A program made the translations under genes and the position numbers. Source: Thermoleophilia bacterium (GTDB taxonomy: Bacteria; Actinomycetota; Thermoleophilia; Gaiellales; Gaiellaceae). From it: a stretch of 64,000 nt of DNA. Location of the stretch: NCBI GenBank assembly GCA_025936995.1, contig JAICSH010000004.1, positions 1-64,000 of the forward strand, written 5' to 3'. The notes beneath the pieces were generated by a model. The model was not told where the DNA came from, did not search any database, and worked only from the letters and a program-made list of their open reading frames with translations. Below, piece by piece: positions 42,306 to 52,981 of this stretch; the first letter of the stretch is position 1, and each line of letters opens with the position of its first letter.

Positions 42306-42725
42306 TCAGCGCGGGACTCCGGGCGGTGGCCCGCCGTGCCCACCGGGTCGCTCCATCACGCCGAACGAGCTGTCGAGGTGGATCTCGACCTCGCTGCCGT
42401 CCGACTTCGTCACCGTGACCTCGTAGCCGTCGCCGAAGTAGTCGGTCGTCACCTCGCCGGCGGTGCCGCTGCCGGCGGCCTCCACGGCGGCCGCCTTCGC
42501 CCTGTCGGCCGCGTCGCCGGTGACCGGCTTCTCGGCGTCCTCGTGCGCGGCGGTGCCGTGCGCCGGCATGTTCCGCGGCGCCTGTGGCGGGTGGCCCACC
42601 CTGGCAGTGGGCGTCGTCGCGGTGCCGGAGTGGGACGTCGCCGCGCCGGCGACCGCTGCTCCGCCGACCGCGGCTCCGGCGAGCGCGGCGACGCCGAGTC
42701 CGACCCTCTTGACCTTGCCGAGCAT
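42306..42725 (-). CDS. Secreted PepSY-like protein
   Basis: A 139-residue protein. It has a signal peptide (1-32: VGLGVAALAGAAVGGAAVAGAA), a His/Pro-rich linker, then one PepSY-type unit (about 72-125: DRAKAAAVEAAGSGTAGEVT, GDGYEVTVTKSDGSEVEIHL). PepSY domains inhibit proteases or sense the cell surface. The Pro/Gly tail is disordered. ATG42725 has an AAAGGAG site. It is divergent from the response-regulator gene and may be its target, as PepSY proteins often are beside OmpR/EnvZ pairs (inference). Confidence 0.78.
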   Translation of the reverse strand: MLGKVKRVGLGVAALAGAAVGGAAVAGAATSHSGTATTPTARVGHPPQAPRNMPAHGTAAHEDAEKPVTGDAADRAKAAAVEAAGSGTAGEVTTDYFGDGYEVTVTKSDGSEVEIHLDSSFGVMERPGGHGGPPPGVPR

Positions 42726-42884
42726 CGTGTGCTCCTTTCGTCCGATCCGGGTTGGCCCGGGTACGGGAACCACGATGCGGCGGCCGCGTTGGAGCCGCCT
42801 TCGCCACCGCTGGGAAGGTCCTGTGCATGCCGCGTCCGGTGCGTTCCCAGGAGATTCACAGAGAGCCGTGCCATGGTGTGAGGC

Positions 42885-43580
42885 ATGAACGCGAAGGGCG
42901 CCGCCGGGAGGGTCCTCGTCGTCGACGACGAGCCGTCGATTGTCGACGCGGTCGCCACCGCCCTCCGCTACGAGGGCTTCGAGGTGCGTGAGGAGGGGAC
43001 GGGACGCGGCGCGCTCTCGGCCGTCGCGGACTTCGAGCCCGATCTCGTCGTCCTCGACTGGATGCTCCCGGACCTCGACGGGGTCGAGGTCGGCCGGCGT
43101 CTGCGCGAGCGCGGCTTCAAGACCGCGATCCTCTTCCTCACCGCCAAGGATGGGGTCGAGAACAAGGTCGAGGCGCTGCGTGCCGGGGGAGACGACTACG
43201 TCACGAAGCCGTTCAGCCTCGCCGAGGTCGTCGCGCGCGTCCAGGCGATCCTGCGCCGCACCGCCGGCGAGCTTCCGGGGGACGTCCTCCACTTCGCGGA
43301 CGTGACGCTCGACGAGGTGCGTCACGAGGTCCACCGGGGCGACACCCGCGTCGACCTGACCGCGACGGAGTTCTCGCTGCTGCGCTACTTCCTCCTCAAC
43401 CCGCGCCGCGTGCTCTCGAAGGCACAGATCCTGCAGAACGTCTGGCGCTACGACTTCGGCGGCAACTCGAACGTCGTCGAGACGTACGTGAGCTACCTGC
43501 GCAAGAAGCTCGACGCGCTCGGGCCGCCGCTGATCCGGACGATCCGGCAAGCCGGCTACATGCTCGACGCCGAGGACTAG
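42885..43580 (+). CDS. OmpR/PhoB-family response regulator
   Basis: A 231-residue two-domain regulator. The receiver domain covers 8-120 (VLVVDDEPSIV, phospho-acceptor D58 in VVLDWMLPD, Lys in YVTKPF), and the winged-helix Trans_reg_C about 130-228 (LTATEFSLLRYFLLNPRRVL, VVETYVSYLRKKLD). It is phosphorylated by the kinase encoded 2 nt downstream and binds direct repeats in target promoters. Confidence 0.95.
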   Translation: MNAKGAAGRVLVVDDEPSIVDAVATALRYEGFEVREEGTGRGALSAVADFEPDLVVLDWMLPDLDGVEVGRRLRERGFKTAILFLTAKDGVENKVEALRAGGDDYVTKPFSLAEVVARVQAILRRTAGELPGDVLHFADVTLDEVRHEVHRGDTRVDLTATEFSLLRYFLLNPRRVLSKAQILQNVWRYDFGGNSNVVETYVSYLRKKLDALGPPLIRTIRQAGYMLDAED

Positions 43581-43582
43581 CG

Positions 43583-44980
43583 GTGCGCCGGCTCTCGCTG
43601 CGGGCGCGGCTCCTGCTCGGCGTCGTCCTCCTCGCCGCGCTCGGGCTCGCCGCGGCGGACGTCGCGACCTACAAGTCGCTCAGCGACTACCTCTTCTCGC
43701 GGGTCGACAGCACCCTCAACGCCGTGCATCCGGGCGTCGAGCAGACCTTCTTCGGGGACGAGCACGACCACCATGCGGACGAGCTCGCGCCGCCCGGGTA
43801 CTGCGTCGAGCTCCGCACGCTCGCGGGCCGCGCGCTCCAGTCGCCGTGCCAGGGGGCGCCGGGCGAGACGCACGAGTCGCAGCCCCGCTATCCACGCAGC
43901 GTCTCCCTCCCCGCGCAGCCGAACACCGGCGAGGGTGACCGCGTCCGGTTCCTCACCGTCGATGCCATGGAAGGGGACGGCCGCTATCGCGTCCGCGCGT
44001 CGATGGAGCGTGACCACCCGAACGAGCTGCTGTTCATCGCCGCGCCGCTCCGCAGCGAGGACAACACGCTGCACCGGCTGTTCCTCGTCGAGCTGCTCGT
44101 CACCGCGGTCGTGCTCGCGGCGCTCGCTGCGGTCGGCCTCTGGATCGTGCGGCTCGGCCTGAGCCCGCTGCGGCGAATCGAGCAGACCGCAACCGCGATC
44201 ACGGCCGGCGACCTCTCGCACCGGGTAGAGCACCCGGATCCGCAGACCGAGGTCGGCCGGGTCGGGAGCGCGCTCAACGAGATGCTCGACCGGATCGAGG
44301 CGTCTGATCGCCGGCTCCGCCGCTTCGTCGCCGACGCCTCGCACGAGCTGCGCACCCCGCTGGCGGCGGTGCGTGCGTACGCCGAGCTGTTCGGCCGCGG
44401 CTCGGCCGCGCATCCCGACGATCTCGAGCGGTCGATGTCAGGGATCGTCCGCGAGGCCGAGAGGATGAGCCTCCTGGTCGACGACCTGCTCCTGCTCGCG
44501 CGGCTCGACGAGGGTCGTCCCCTCGAGCGCGAGCCGGTGGATCTCGCGGCCGTCGTACTGGAGGCGGTCGACGCCGCCCGGGTCGTCGAGCCGGAACGGC
44601 CGATCGAGCTGTCCGTCGAGCCCGCGACGGTCACCGGCGACGCGGTCCGGCTTCGTCAGGTGGTCGACAACCTGCTCGCGAATGCACGCGCGCACACGCC
44701 GGCAGGCACGCCCGTGTCGGTCGAGCTCGGACAGGTCGACGGCCGCGCCACGCTCACCGTGGCCGACCATGGGCCGGGACTGACGGAGGAGCAGGCGACT
44801 CGCGCCTTCGAGCGCTTCTACCGCGCCGACAGCTCGCGCGCACGCACGAGCGGCGGCGCCGGTCTCGGGCTCTCGATCGTGGCCGCGGTGGTCGAGGCGC
44901 ACGGCGGTACGGCCGAGGTGCGCCCGACGCCGGGCGGCGGCGCGACCTTCACGATCACGCTGCCGCTCGGCGCCGGCTGA
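43583..44980 (+). CDS. Sensor histidine kinase (EnvZ-like)
   Basis: A 465-residue membrane kinase. TM1 about 8-28, an extracytoplasmic sensor of about 130 residues with a His/Asp-rich patch (DEHDHHADE, possible metal site), TM2 about 168-190, HAMP (about 190-243), HisKA with H254 (ASHELRTPL), and HATPase_c (N-box LLANARAH, G2 GAGLGLSI). The DEHDHH cluster suggests metal sensing, but this is inference. Start GTG43583, 2 nt after its response regulator. Confidence 0.94.
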   Translation: MRRLSLRARLLLGVVLLAALGLAAADVATYKSLSDYLFSRVDSTLNAVHPGVEQTFFGDEHDHHADELAPPGYCVELRTLAGRALQSPCQGAPGETHESQPRYPRSVSLPAQPNTGEGDRVRFLTVDAMEGDGRYRVRASMERDHPNELLFIAAPLRSEDNTLHRLFLVELLVTAVVLAALAAVGLWIVRLGLSPLRRIEQTATAITAGDLSHRVEHPDPQTEVGRVGSALNEMLDRIEASDRRLRRFVADASHELRTPLAAVRAYAELFGRGSAAHPDDLERSMSGIVREAERMSLLVDDLLLLARLDEGRPLEREPVDLAAVVLEAVDAARVVEPERPIELSVEPATVTGDAVRLRQVVDNLLANARAHTPAGTPVSVELGQVDGRATLTVADHGPGLTEEQATRAFERFYRADSSRARTSGGAGLGLSIVAAVVEAHGGTAEVRPTPGGGATFTITLPLGAG

Positions 44981-44983
44981 TCG

Positions 44984-45145
44984 CTACGCGGCGAGCTCTT
45001 CGGGGAGGGGCGTCGCGAACGAGTAGAGCCTGGCTTCGCTCTCGGGGCGATCGAGCGTGAACGGGAGGAACATCGCAGCTGCGACCGCCACGACGACGCC
45101 GAAGTCGAGGATTGCGTTGAGGAGGATCGCTGTGTTGAGGGACAT
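44984..45145 (-). CDS. Small membrane protein (53 residues)
   Basis: It reads MSLNTAILLNAILDFGVVVA, then VAAAMFLPFTLDRPESEARL and a polar end. One TM helix (about 5-28) with a cytosolic or surface tail. ATG45145 has an AAAGGAG site. The stop is 4 nt beyond the convergent kinase stop. No known family; coding is likely from the ribosome site and helix pattern. Confidence 0.65.
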   Translation of the reverse strand: MSLNTAILLNAILDFGVVVAVAAAMFLPFTLDRPESEARLYSFATPLPEELAA

Positions 45146-45237
45146 GTCGCTCCTTTGCTGCTCGTTGTCCGTCCCTCCAGACTTCCCGCGGCGGATGAGG
45201 CGCCCCTGGCAGCGACCTGTGAAAACGCTGCGAGGTG

Positions 45238-45263
45238 GAAGGGGCCGCTCGCGCGGCCCCTTC
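45238..45263 (-). terminator. Hairpin terminator after the cupin gene
   Basis: An 11-bp perfect stem (45238-45248 with 45253-45263), GAAGGGGCCGC and GCGGCCCCTTC, with loop TCGC. It begins 2 nt past the stop codon of the cupin gene and has short flanking T/A stretches. Confidence 0.7.
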
Positions 45264-45265
45264 GT

Positions 45266-45781
45266 TCAGCTGACCCGGTCGTCGGGCTGGTCCATGCGGA
45301 AGTCGAACCGGGCGATGATGCCCGGGTCGGCTCCGTCGGCCAGATCGGGATCTCGCGTCGCGACCCAGGCGTAGTTGTGCTCCGGGTAGGCGACGACGTC
45401 GGGGAAGCTCCCGGCGCTCATGCCGAGGATCCGCGCAGGCTCGTCGTGCGGATTGCTGAAGGCGTGCACGCCGGCTCGGCCCTCGGGGCAGAACACGAAG
45501 TCGCCTGGAGCGAGCTCTTCCTCGCCCTCGAGATTCCTCCACACGGGACGCCCGCTAAGGACGAAGAACATCTCCTCGCCCCCGTAGTGCATGTGCATCC
45601 GCATGCCGGGAGCCCCGGGCCGCAGCTCCCAGAGCGTGGCGCCCATCCTGGCGTTCTCCGGACGCCAGAAGGAGCGGTGGGCCAACCCGGTCTCGTCGCC
45701 CTCGCCGTCCCAGGGCACGTCGGCGAACAGGTTCTGGCGGTGAATCGGTTCGTACCTCCGTTGCGTCAGCGGTTGCGGCAA
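45266..45781 (-). CDS. Cupin-domain protein
   Basis: A protein of about 171 residues with a conserved beta-barrel. Motif 1 is approximated by MRMHMHYGGEEMFFVLSGRP and motif 2 by GDFVFCPEGRAGVHAFSN, providing His/Glu metal ligands. The fold may sit in a sugar isomerase, dioxygenase or storage role; unknown. The frame is open to GTG/ATG at 45901, but the region before TTG45781 is unconserved in look and would overlap the PEP carboxykinase ribosome site, so 45781 is preferred. The start is uncertain. Confidence 0.78.
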   Translation of the reverse strand: MPQPLTQRRYEPIHRQNLFADVPWDGEGDETGLAHRSFWRPENARMGATLWELRPGAPGMRMHMHYGGEEMFFVLSGRPVWRNLEGEEELAPGDFVFCPEGRAGVHAFSNPHDEPARILGMSAGSFPDVVAYPEHNYAWVATRDPDLADGADPGIIARFDFRMDQPDDRVS

Positions 45782-45918
45782 GGCGATCCGCCCGCCTATC
45801 GGCGGCGCAACACCTCGCCCGAAGACAGAACCGCTACCTCGCTGCCGGATCCACGCGGCGATCCTAGACCATCCCCTACCATGCGACACCGGCACGGCCA
45901 TCGACCAGGAGGAGCGCG

Positions 45919-47514
45919 TTGACGATCACCGACCGGCCTGAAGACAGTCTCGCCGTCCACGGGCTGCGCGTCGGGGGACGCGTGCTCCGCAATCCGACGA
46001 CGTCGCAGCTCTACACGGCGGCGCTCGACCGTGGCGAGGCCGTCCTCGGCGAGGACGGGCCGCTCGTCGTCGACACCGGGCGCTTCACCGGCCGCTCGCC
46101 GAAGGACAAGTTCATCGTGCGCGAGCCCGGCTCCGAGGACCGGATCTGGTGGAGCGACGTCAACGCCGAGATCTCCGAGGCGCACTTCGACGGCCTGCGC
46201 GGGAAGGTCGTCGCGCACGTCGAGAGGCACGACGTCTACGCGATCGACGCCTTCTGCGGCGCCGATGGCAACCACCGGTGCGCCGTGCGCGTCCTCACCA
46301 CGCACCCGTATCACGCGCTGTTCGCCAAGACGATGTTCATCGAGCCCACGCCGGCCGAGCTCGCGGACTTCGAGCCGGACGTGCTCGTCCTGCACGAGCC
46401 GGAGGTCGAGGCCGATCCGGCGCAGGACGGCACCCGCAGCGGCGTCTTCGTCTGCCTCCACCCGTCCCGCGGCGAGATCCTCATCGGCGGCACGTTCTAC
46501 GGCGGCGAGATCAAGAAGTCCGTCTTCACGCTGATGAACGACCGGCTCCCGCAGGACGGCGTGATGCCGATGCACTGCTCGGCCAACGTCTCGCGGGACG
46601 GCGCCGACGTCGCCGTCTTCTTCGGCCTCTCCGGCACCGGCAAGACGACGCTCTCGGCGGACCCGGAGCGGTTGCTGATCGGAGACGACGAGCACGGCTG
46701 GGGCGACGAGGGCGTCTTCAACTTCGAGGGCGGCTGCTACGCGAAGACGATCCGCCTCTCCGCCGACGCGGAGCCCGAGATCTGGAAGGCCGTGCACAGC
46801 TTCGGCACCGTGCTCGAGAACGTCGTCGCCGACGAGCGCGGCGTCCTCGATCTCGACGACGACTCCAAGACCGAGAACACGCGCGCCGCGTACAAGCTCG
46901 AGCGCATCGCGAACGCGCTGCCGGCCAAGCGTGCCGGCCATCCCAGCTCGGTGATCCTGCTCGCCGCGGACGCGTTCGGGATCCTGCCGCCGATCGCGAA
47001 ACTCAGCCACGAGCAGGCGCTCTTCTTCTTCCTCTCCGGCTACACGTCGAAGCTCGCAGGCACGGAGCTCGGCGTGACCGAGCCGCAGCCGACCTTCTCG
47101 ACGTGCTTCGGCGCGCCGTTCCTGCCGCAGCCGCCGACCGTCTACGCGAAGCTGCTCGGCGAGAAGCTCGAGCGCCACGACGCGGGCGCCTGGCTGATCA
47201 ACACCGGCTGGACGGGCGGACCGTTCGGCGAGGGTCACCGGATGCCGATCCAGGCCACGCGCGCGCTGCTCGCCGCGGTGCTCTCGGGCGAGCTCTCGGG
47301 GGCCGAGTTCCGCACGGATCCGGTCTTCGGCTTCCAGGTGCCGGTGTCGGCGCCGGGCGTCGACGAGGCGCTGCTCGACCCGCGCTCGACCTGGGCCGAC
47401 CCGGAGGCGTACGACCGGAAGGCGCGCGAGCTCGCGCAGATGTTCGCCGACAACTTCTCGGCCAAGCACGCGGACGCGCCCGCCGAGGTCGCCGCGGCCG
47501 CACCGAAGCTCTAG
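45919..47514 (+). CDS. pckA: Phosphoenolpyruvate carboxykinase (ATP)
   Basis: A 531-residue gluconeogenic enzyme making PEP from oxaloacetate with ATP. The P-loop GLSGTGKTT starts at residue 236, the second metal/nucleotide motif is LLIGDDEHGW, and RSPKDKF and NTGWTGG motifs match the ATP-type family. The length is typical. TTG45919 has a strong AGGAGGA site. The start is divergent from the cupin gene. It works with malic enzyme (56 kb) at the PEP-pyruvate-oxaloacetate node. Confidence 0.96.
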   Translation: MTITDRPEDSLAVHGLRVGGRVLRNPTTSQLYTAALDRGEAVLGEDGPLVVDTGRFTGRSPKDKFIVREPGSEDRIWWSDVNAEISEAHFDGLRGKVVAHVERHDVYAIDAFCGADGNHRCAVRVLTTHPYHALFAKTMFIEPTPAELADFEPDVLVLHEPEVEADPAQDGTRSGVFVCLHPSRGEILIGGTFYGGEIKKSVFTLMNDRLPQDGVMPMHCSANVSRDGADVAVFFGLSGTGKTTLSADPERLLIGDDEHGWGDEGVFNFEGGCYAKTIRLSADAEPEIWKAVHSFGTVLENVVADERGVLDLDDDSKTENTRAAYKLERIANALPAKRAGHPSSVILLAADAFGILPPIAKLSHEQALFFFLSGYTSKLAGTELGVTEPQPTFSTCFGAPFLPQPPTVYAKLLGEKLERHDAGAWLINTGWTGGPFGEGHRMPIQATRALLAAVLSGELSGAEFRTDPVFGFQVPVSAPGVDEALLDPRSTWADPEAYDRKARELAQMFADNFSAKHADAPAEVAAAAPKL

Positions 47515-47517
47515 CCC

Positions 47518-48552
47518 TCAGCGTAGCCGCGTCCGCGCTCGGCCCTCGCGCGCGCGCAGCTTCCACTTGCGGACCTCCTCCTTTCGCAGCAGCGCGTCGT
47601 GCCGCATCGCGATCGCCAGCAGCTCGCCCTGGAGCTTGCGCCAGCTGTGGAGACGCTCGAACGGCAGCGTTCCTTCGTCGATCGCGGCGAGGACCGCGCA
47701 GCCGGGCTCGTGCTTGTGCGTGCAGTCGCCGAAGCGGCAGTCCGCGGCGAGCTCCTCCACGTCCGAGAACGTCGCGTCGAGGGCGGCGGAGCCGACGTCC
47801 CAGAGCTGCAGCTCGCGCAGGCCCGGCGTGTCGATCACGAGTCCGCCGCCCGGCAGGACGAGCAGCTGGCGGTGCGTCGTCGTGTGCCGGCCCTCGTCGT
47901 CGTCCTCCCGCGTCTCGCGCGTCTCCATCACCTCGTTGCCGATCCAGCGGTTGACGAGTGTCGACTTGCCGACGCCCGAGGAGCCGAGGAGGACTGCGGT
48001 GGTGCCGTCGGCTATCCGCGCCCGCAGCGCGTCGCACCCTTCGCCGGTCAGCGCCGACACGACATGGACGGGGACGCCGACCGCAACCGCTTCGACTTCC
48101 GCGACCATCGACCACGGGTCGTCGAGGCGGTCGGCCTTCGTCAGCACGATCTCGGGCTGGGCGCCGCTCTCCCAGATCGTGAGGAGGTAACGCTCGATCC
48201 GCCGCGGCTCGAGGTCCGGGCCGAGCGAGGAGACGACGAACGCGACGTCGACGTTCGCGGCCAGGGTCTGGGCGGTCGTGGTCAGGCCCGCCGCGGTGCG
48301 CTGGATGGCGCTGCGGCGTGGGAGGACGGTCCGGATCAGCCCGTCGCGGAGGCCGACCCAGTCCCCGACGCCCACGTCGACGCCCTCGTGCATGAGCCGG
48401 CCGGGCAGGCGGGAGCGGACGGACCCGGTCTCCGTCCAGACGTCGAACGCGGCCCGGTGGGCGGCGGCGACGCGTCCCGGCACGAGTCCGGGCTCCAGGT
48501 TGTCGGCGAGCTCAGAAGTGAATCCGAGCTCGCGCAAATCGAATCCAGGCAA
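47518..48552 (-). CDS. rsgA: Ribosome small-subunit GTPase RsgA
   Basis: A 344-residue circularly permuted GTPase for 30S maturation. It has an N-terminal OB fold (about 25-85), permuted order G4 (LTKAD), G1 (GSSGVGKST, about 187-195), G2/G3 (GRHTTTHRQ, DTPGLREL), and a C-terminal zinc knuckle (CRFGDCTHKHEPGC). TTG48552 has an AAGGAG site. A 13-codon leader ORF lies in its 5' region (48616-48657). Convergent with pckA, with 3 nt between stops. Confidence 0.94.
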   Translation of the reverse strand: MPGFDLRELGFTSELADNLEPGLVPGRVAAAHRAAFDVWTETGSVRSRLPGRLMHEGVDVGVGDWVGLRDGLIRTVLPRRSAIQRTAAGLTTTAQTLAANVDVAFVVSSLGPDLEPRRIERYLLTIWESGAQPEIVLTKADRLDDPWSMVAEVEAVAVGVPVHVVSALTGEGCDALRARIADGTTAVLLGSSGVGKSTLVNRWIGNEVMETRETREDDDEGRHTTTHRQLLVLPGGGLVIDTPGLRELQLWDVGSAALDATFSDVEELAADCRFGDCTHKHEPGCAVLAAIDEGTLPFERLHSWRKLQGELLAIAMRHDALLRKEEVRKWKLRAREGRARTRLR

Positions 48553-48615
48553 CGCAAAGCTCCTTCGCGGAAAAGTTGGGACGCCGCACGCGTCCAGCAG
48601 AAGGAGCGTCCGGCG

Positions 48616-48657
48616 CTAGGTCAGGAGGACCGAGGAGGTGGCAAGCGCAGACGTCAT
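48616..48657 (-). CDS. Possible leader peptide of rsgA (13 residues)
   Basis: The frame MTSALATSSVLLT begins at ATG48657 with a strong GAGAGGAGG site and ends at TAG48616, 63 nt before the rsgA start. The spacer can fold (GGACGC ... GCGTCC). This layout fits translation-dependent attenuation, but the peptide has no marked codon bias. Inference only. Confidence 0.4.
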   Translation of the reverse strand: MTSALATSSVLLT

Positions 48658-48795
48658 TTGTCGAACCTCCTCTCGCCGGGAACGGACTGAAGCAGCGTAG
48701 GCGCAGCGCCGGCGCTCGTCAACCCCCGCGCGAAGCGCCGCTCATGCGCCTTCTTGTTGGCGAAATGCGCGGCAGAGTGGTAGGAATCGTGCGCG

Positions 48796-49332
48796 ATGCG
48801 CAGCGACGACGTCCAGCCGCTCCGAATCGCGCCGAGCGGCTCGGACCGTGGACCGGTCGCGCCGGCGCGTCGGATCGACGAGCTCGACCGCAACATCATC
48901 GAGGCGCTGCAGGCGAACGGGCGCGAGTCTTTCCGCGCGATCGCCGCGAGCGTCGGCGTGTCGGAGGCGACGGTGCGCGCCCGCTACGGGCGGCTGACGG
49001 CCGAAGGGATCCTCCAGGTCGTCGGCGTCACGAACCCGCTCGGGCTCGGCTACGAGCAGGCGCTCGTGGGCGTCAAGACCTCCGGCTCGCCGGAGAACGC
49101 CGCCGACGCGATCGCGCGCTGGCCGGAGGCCGACTACGTCATCGCGACGGCAGGCCAGTTCGATCTCGTCGTCGAGCTGGTGGCCACCGACCGCCGCCAT
49201 CTGCTCGACCTGACGAGCCGGCTCCGGTCTCTACTGGACGTCGTCTCGACCGAGACCTTCGTATACCTGGAGATGTGGAAGCAGCTCTACGACTGGGGGA
49301 GCGGCATGCCAAAGGAGGACACCACCAAATGA
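48796..49332 (+). CDS. Lrp/AsnC-family transcriptional regulator
   Basis: A 178-residue regulator. Helix-turn-helix about 27-72 (IDELDRNIIEALQANGRESF, VSEATVRARYGRL) and a RAM ligand-binding domain about 85-165. It is the first gene of a coupled operon for amine uptake and catabolism, so it is probably a local, substrate-responsive activator or repressor of this operon. It ends in a 4-nt ATGA overlap with the aminotransferase. Confidence 0.93.
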   Translation: MRSDDVQPLRIAPSGSDRGPVAPARRIDELDRNIIEALQANGRESFRAIAASVGVSEATVRARYGRLTAEGILQVVGVTNPLGLGYEQALVGVKTSGSPENAADAIARWPEADYVIATAGQFDLVVELVATDRRHLLDLTSRLRSLLDVVSTETFVYLEMWKQLYDWGSGMPKEDTTK

Positions 49333-50713
49333 GCATCACGCAGAGCGCTACGTCGGCCGACGAGCTCCGCCGCATGGCGGGCGAGCACCTCTGGCTCCAC
49401 TTCACGAACATGGGCGGCCACCAGCCGCCGATCATCGCGCGCGGCGACGGCTGCTACCTCGAGGACATCGACGGCAAGCGCTACCTCGACGCGCTCGCGG
49501 GACTCTTCTCGGTCAACCTCGGCTACGGCTTCGGCGAGGAGATCGGCCAGGCGGCGCTCGAGCAGATGCGCGAGCTGCCCTTCTACACGAACTGGACCTA
49601 CGCGCACCCCCGCGCGATCGAGCTGGCGACCGAGGTAGCCTCGCTCGCCCCCGGCGACCTGAACCGCGTCTTCTTCGTCTCCGGCGGATCCGAGGCCGTG
49701 GAGTCGGCCTGGAAGCTCGCACGTCAGTACTTCATCGCCCGGGACGGGATCGATCCGGGTCAGAAGTACAAGGCGATCGCACGCGACATCGCGTACCACG
49801 GTACGACCTTCGGCGCCCTCTCGCTCAACGGCGTCGAGCCGCTGCGCGAGCCGTTCAAGCCGCTCGTCCCCGAGGTGCGGCACGTGAGCAACACGAATCG
49901 CTACCACCGTCCCCCCGAGGAGACAGAGGCGGAGTTCACGGCCTTCCTGCTCGAGGAGCTCGAGCGGACGATCCTCGAGATGGGTCCCGAGACGATCTGC
50001 CTCGTCCACATGGAGCCGATCCAGAACGCCGGCGGCTCCTTCGTCGCGCCGGAGGGCTACTGGCGCGGCGTCCGCGGGCTCTGCGACAAGTACGACATCC
50101 TGCTCTCGGCGGACGAGGTGATCACCGGCTTCGGCCGCGTCGGCCACTGGTTCGCGTCCGAGCGCTACGACATCCGGCCGGACATCGTCACGTGCGCGAA
50201 GGGTCTATCGTCCTCGTATGCGGCAATCGGGGCAGTCGTCGCCACCGACCGCGTCATGGAGCCGTTCCTCTCGGCGTCCTCGATGTACACCCACGGGATC
50301 ACGTTCGGAGGCCACCCCGTGATGAGCGCGATCGCGCTGAAGAACATCGAGATCATGAAGCGGGAGCGCATCATGGAGCACGTCCTCGGCAACGAGGACG
50401 CGTTCAGCCGGACGCTGGGCCAGCTGCTCGACCTCCCGATCGTGGGAGACCTGCGCGGCACCGGCTACTTCTACGCGATCGAGCTCGTCAAGGACAAGGA
50501 GACGCGCGAGACGTTCTCCGACGAGGAATGCGAGACGCTCCTGCGCGGATTCCTGTCGCCGCGCCTGTTCGAGAGGGGCTTGATCTGCCGCGCCGACGAC
50601 CGCGGCGATCCCGTCGTGCAGATCTCTCCTCCGCTCGTCGCAACTCAGTCAGAATTCGACGAGATGACCGGGATCCTGGGCGACGCACTCGCCGAGGCGT
50701 GGGAGCAGCTGCA

Positions 50714-50717
<4 letters not shown>
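49329..50717 (+). CDS. Class III (omega) aminotransferase, probably polyamine-linked
   Basis: A 462-residue PLP enzyme. The PLP lysine is K291 (CAKGLSSSY). LSADEVITGFGRVGHWFAS carries the cofactor Asp, and MEPIQNAGG and THGITFGGHP follow the fold-type I pattern. It resembles putrescine/spermidine or omega-amino acid:pyruvate aminotransferases. Coupled to Lrp upstream (ATGA) and the ABC ATPase downstream (TTGA). Context indicates it oxidises the first amino group of an imported diamine; the precise substrate is unproven. Confidence 0.9.
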
Positions 50718-51819
<1,102 letters not shown>

Positions 51820-51823
<4 letters not shown>

Positions 51824-52980
51824 GCGATCGCATCACCAGGCAGGTGTTTCTTCGCCGCGCGGCGGCGAGCGGATCCGTCCTCACGGTCCCGGGAATCCTC
51901 GCGGCCTGCGGCGGCGGCAGCTCGCCGTCGTCCGGCGGCGGCACCTCGACCGAAGCGCACAAGCTCGCCAAGACCCTGCACTTCTCGAACTGGACGCTCT
52001 ACATCGACAAGAAGGGCAACAAGCACCCGTCGCTCGACCAGTTCCAGGCGAAGTACGGCGTGCACGTTGCCTACGCGGAGGACATCAACGACAACGCGTC
52101 CTTCTTCTCGAAGATCCAGCCGGACCTCTCGAGCGGCCAGTCGACCGGCCGCGACATCATCGTGATGACCGACAACTCGCGCTATCCGAGCCTGCTCGTG
52201 AAGAAGGGCTGGGTGGAGAAGCTCGACAAGAGCGCGATCCCGAACATCAAGAACCTCGTCCCGCAGCAGCGCCACCCCAGCTGGGACCCCAACCGCGACT
52301 ACAGCCTGCCCTGGCAGTCCGGCTTCACGGGAATCGGCTGGAACGAGAAGCTGACGGAGCCCGTCACGACGATGGGCGACCTGCTCGGGAACAAGAAGCT
52401 GAAGGGGAAGGTCGGGCTGCTCAGCGAGTTCTCGGACACGCTCGCGCTGGTCATGGCCTACAACGGCGACGACCCGAGCAAGATCACCGACCAGACCTTC
52501 AACCGTGCGATGAAGACCATCCAGAAGGCGGTCGACTCGGGCCAGGTCCGCGCGTTCTACGGCAACGACTACAGCGGACCGTTCGCAAAGGGCGATCTGC
52601 TCGCGACGATGGCGTGGTCCGGCGACGTGGTCCAGCTCCAGGCCGACAACCCGCACCTGAAATGGCAGCTGCCCGACACCGGCGGCGACATCTGGACCGA
52701 CAACATGCTGATCCCGAAGGGCGGCGACGCCTACACCGCGTCGGTCTACATGAACTTCGTCTACACCCCGAAGATCGCCGCCGAGATCGAGGATTACGTC
52801 AACTACGTCTGCCCGGTCCTCGGAGCGAAGGAAGCGCTGATCAAGCAGGACCCGGCGGTCGCGAAGAACCCGCTGATCTTCCCGACGAAGGACATGCTGG
52901 ACAACGCGCACACGATCGACCCGGCTGCGCTCAACAACGAGAAATGGCTGACGGCTTGGCAGAACCTCGTCTCCGCCTGA
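51820..52980 (+). CDS. Polyamine-binding lipoprotein (PotD-like)
   Basis: A 386-residue spermidine/putrescine-type binding protein. The N-terminus has a twin-arginine-like RRAAASGSVLTVPGILAAC lipobox (Cys about residue 28) and a Gly/Ser linker. LHFSNWTLYIDKKGNK, LPWQSGFTGIGWNEKL and YTASVYMNFVYTPKIAAEI match PotD. ATGA overlap with the ATPase. The two acidic residues expected to hold the amine cannot be assigned confidently by eye. Confidence 0.9.
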
Positions 52981-52981
52981 C

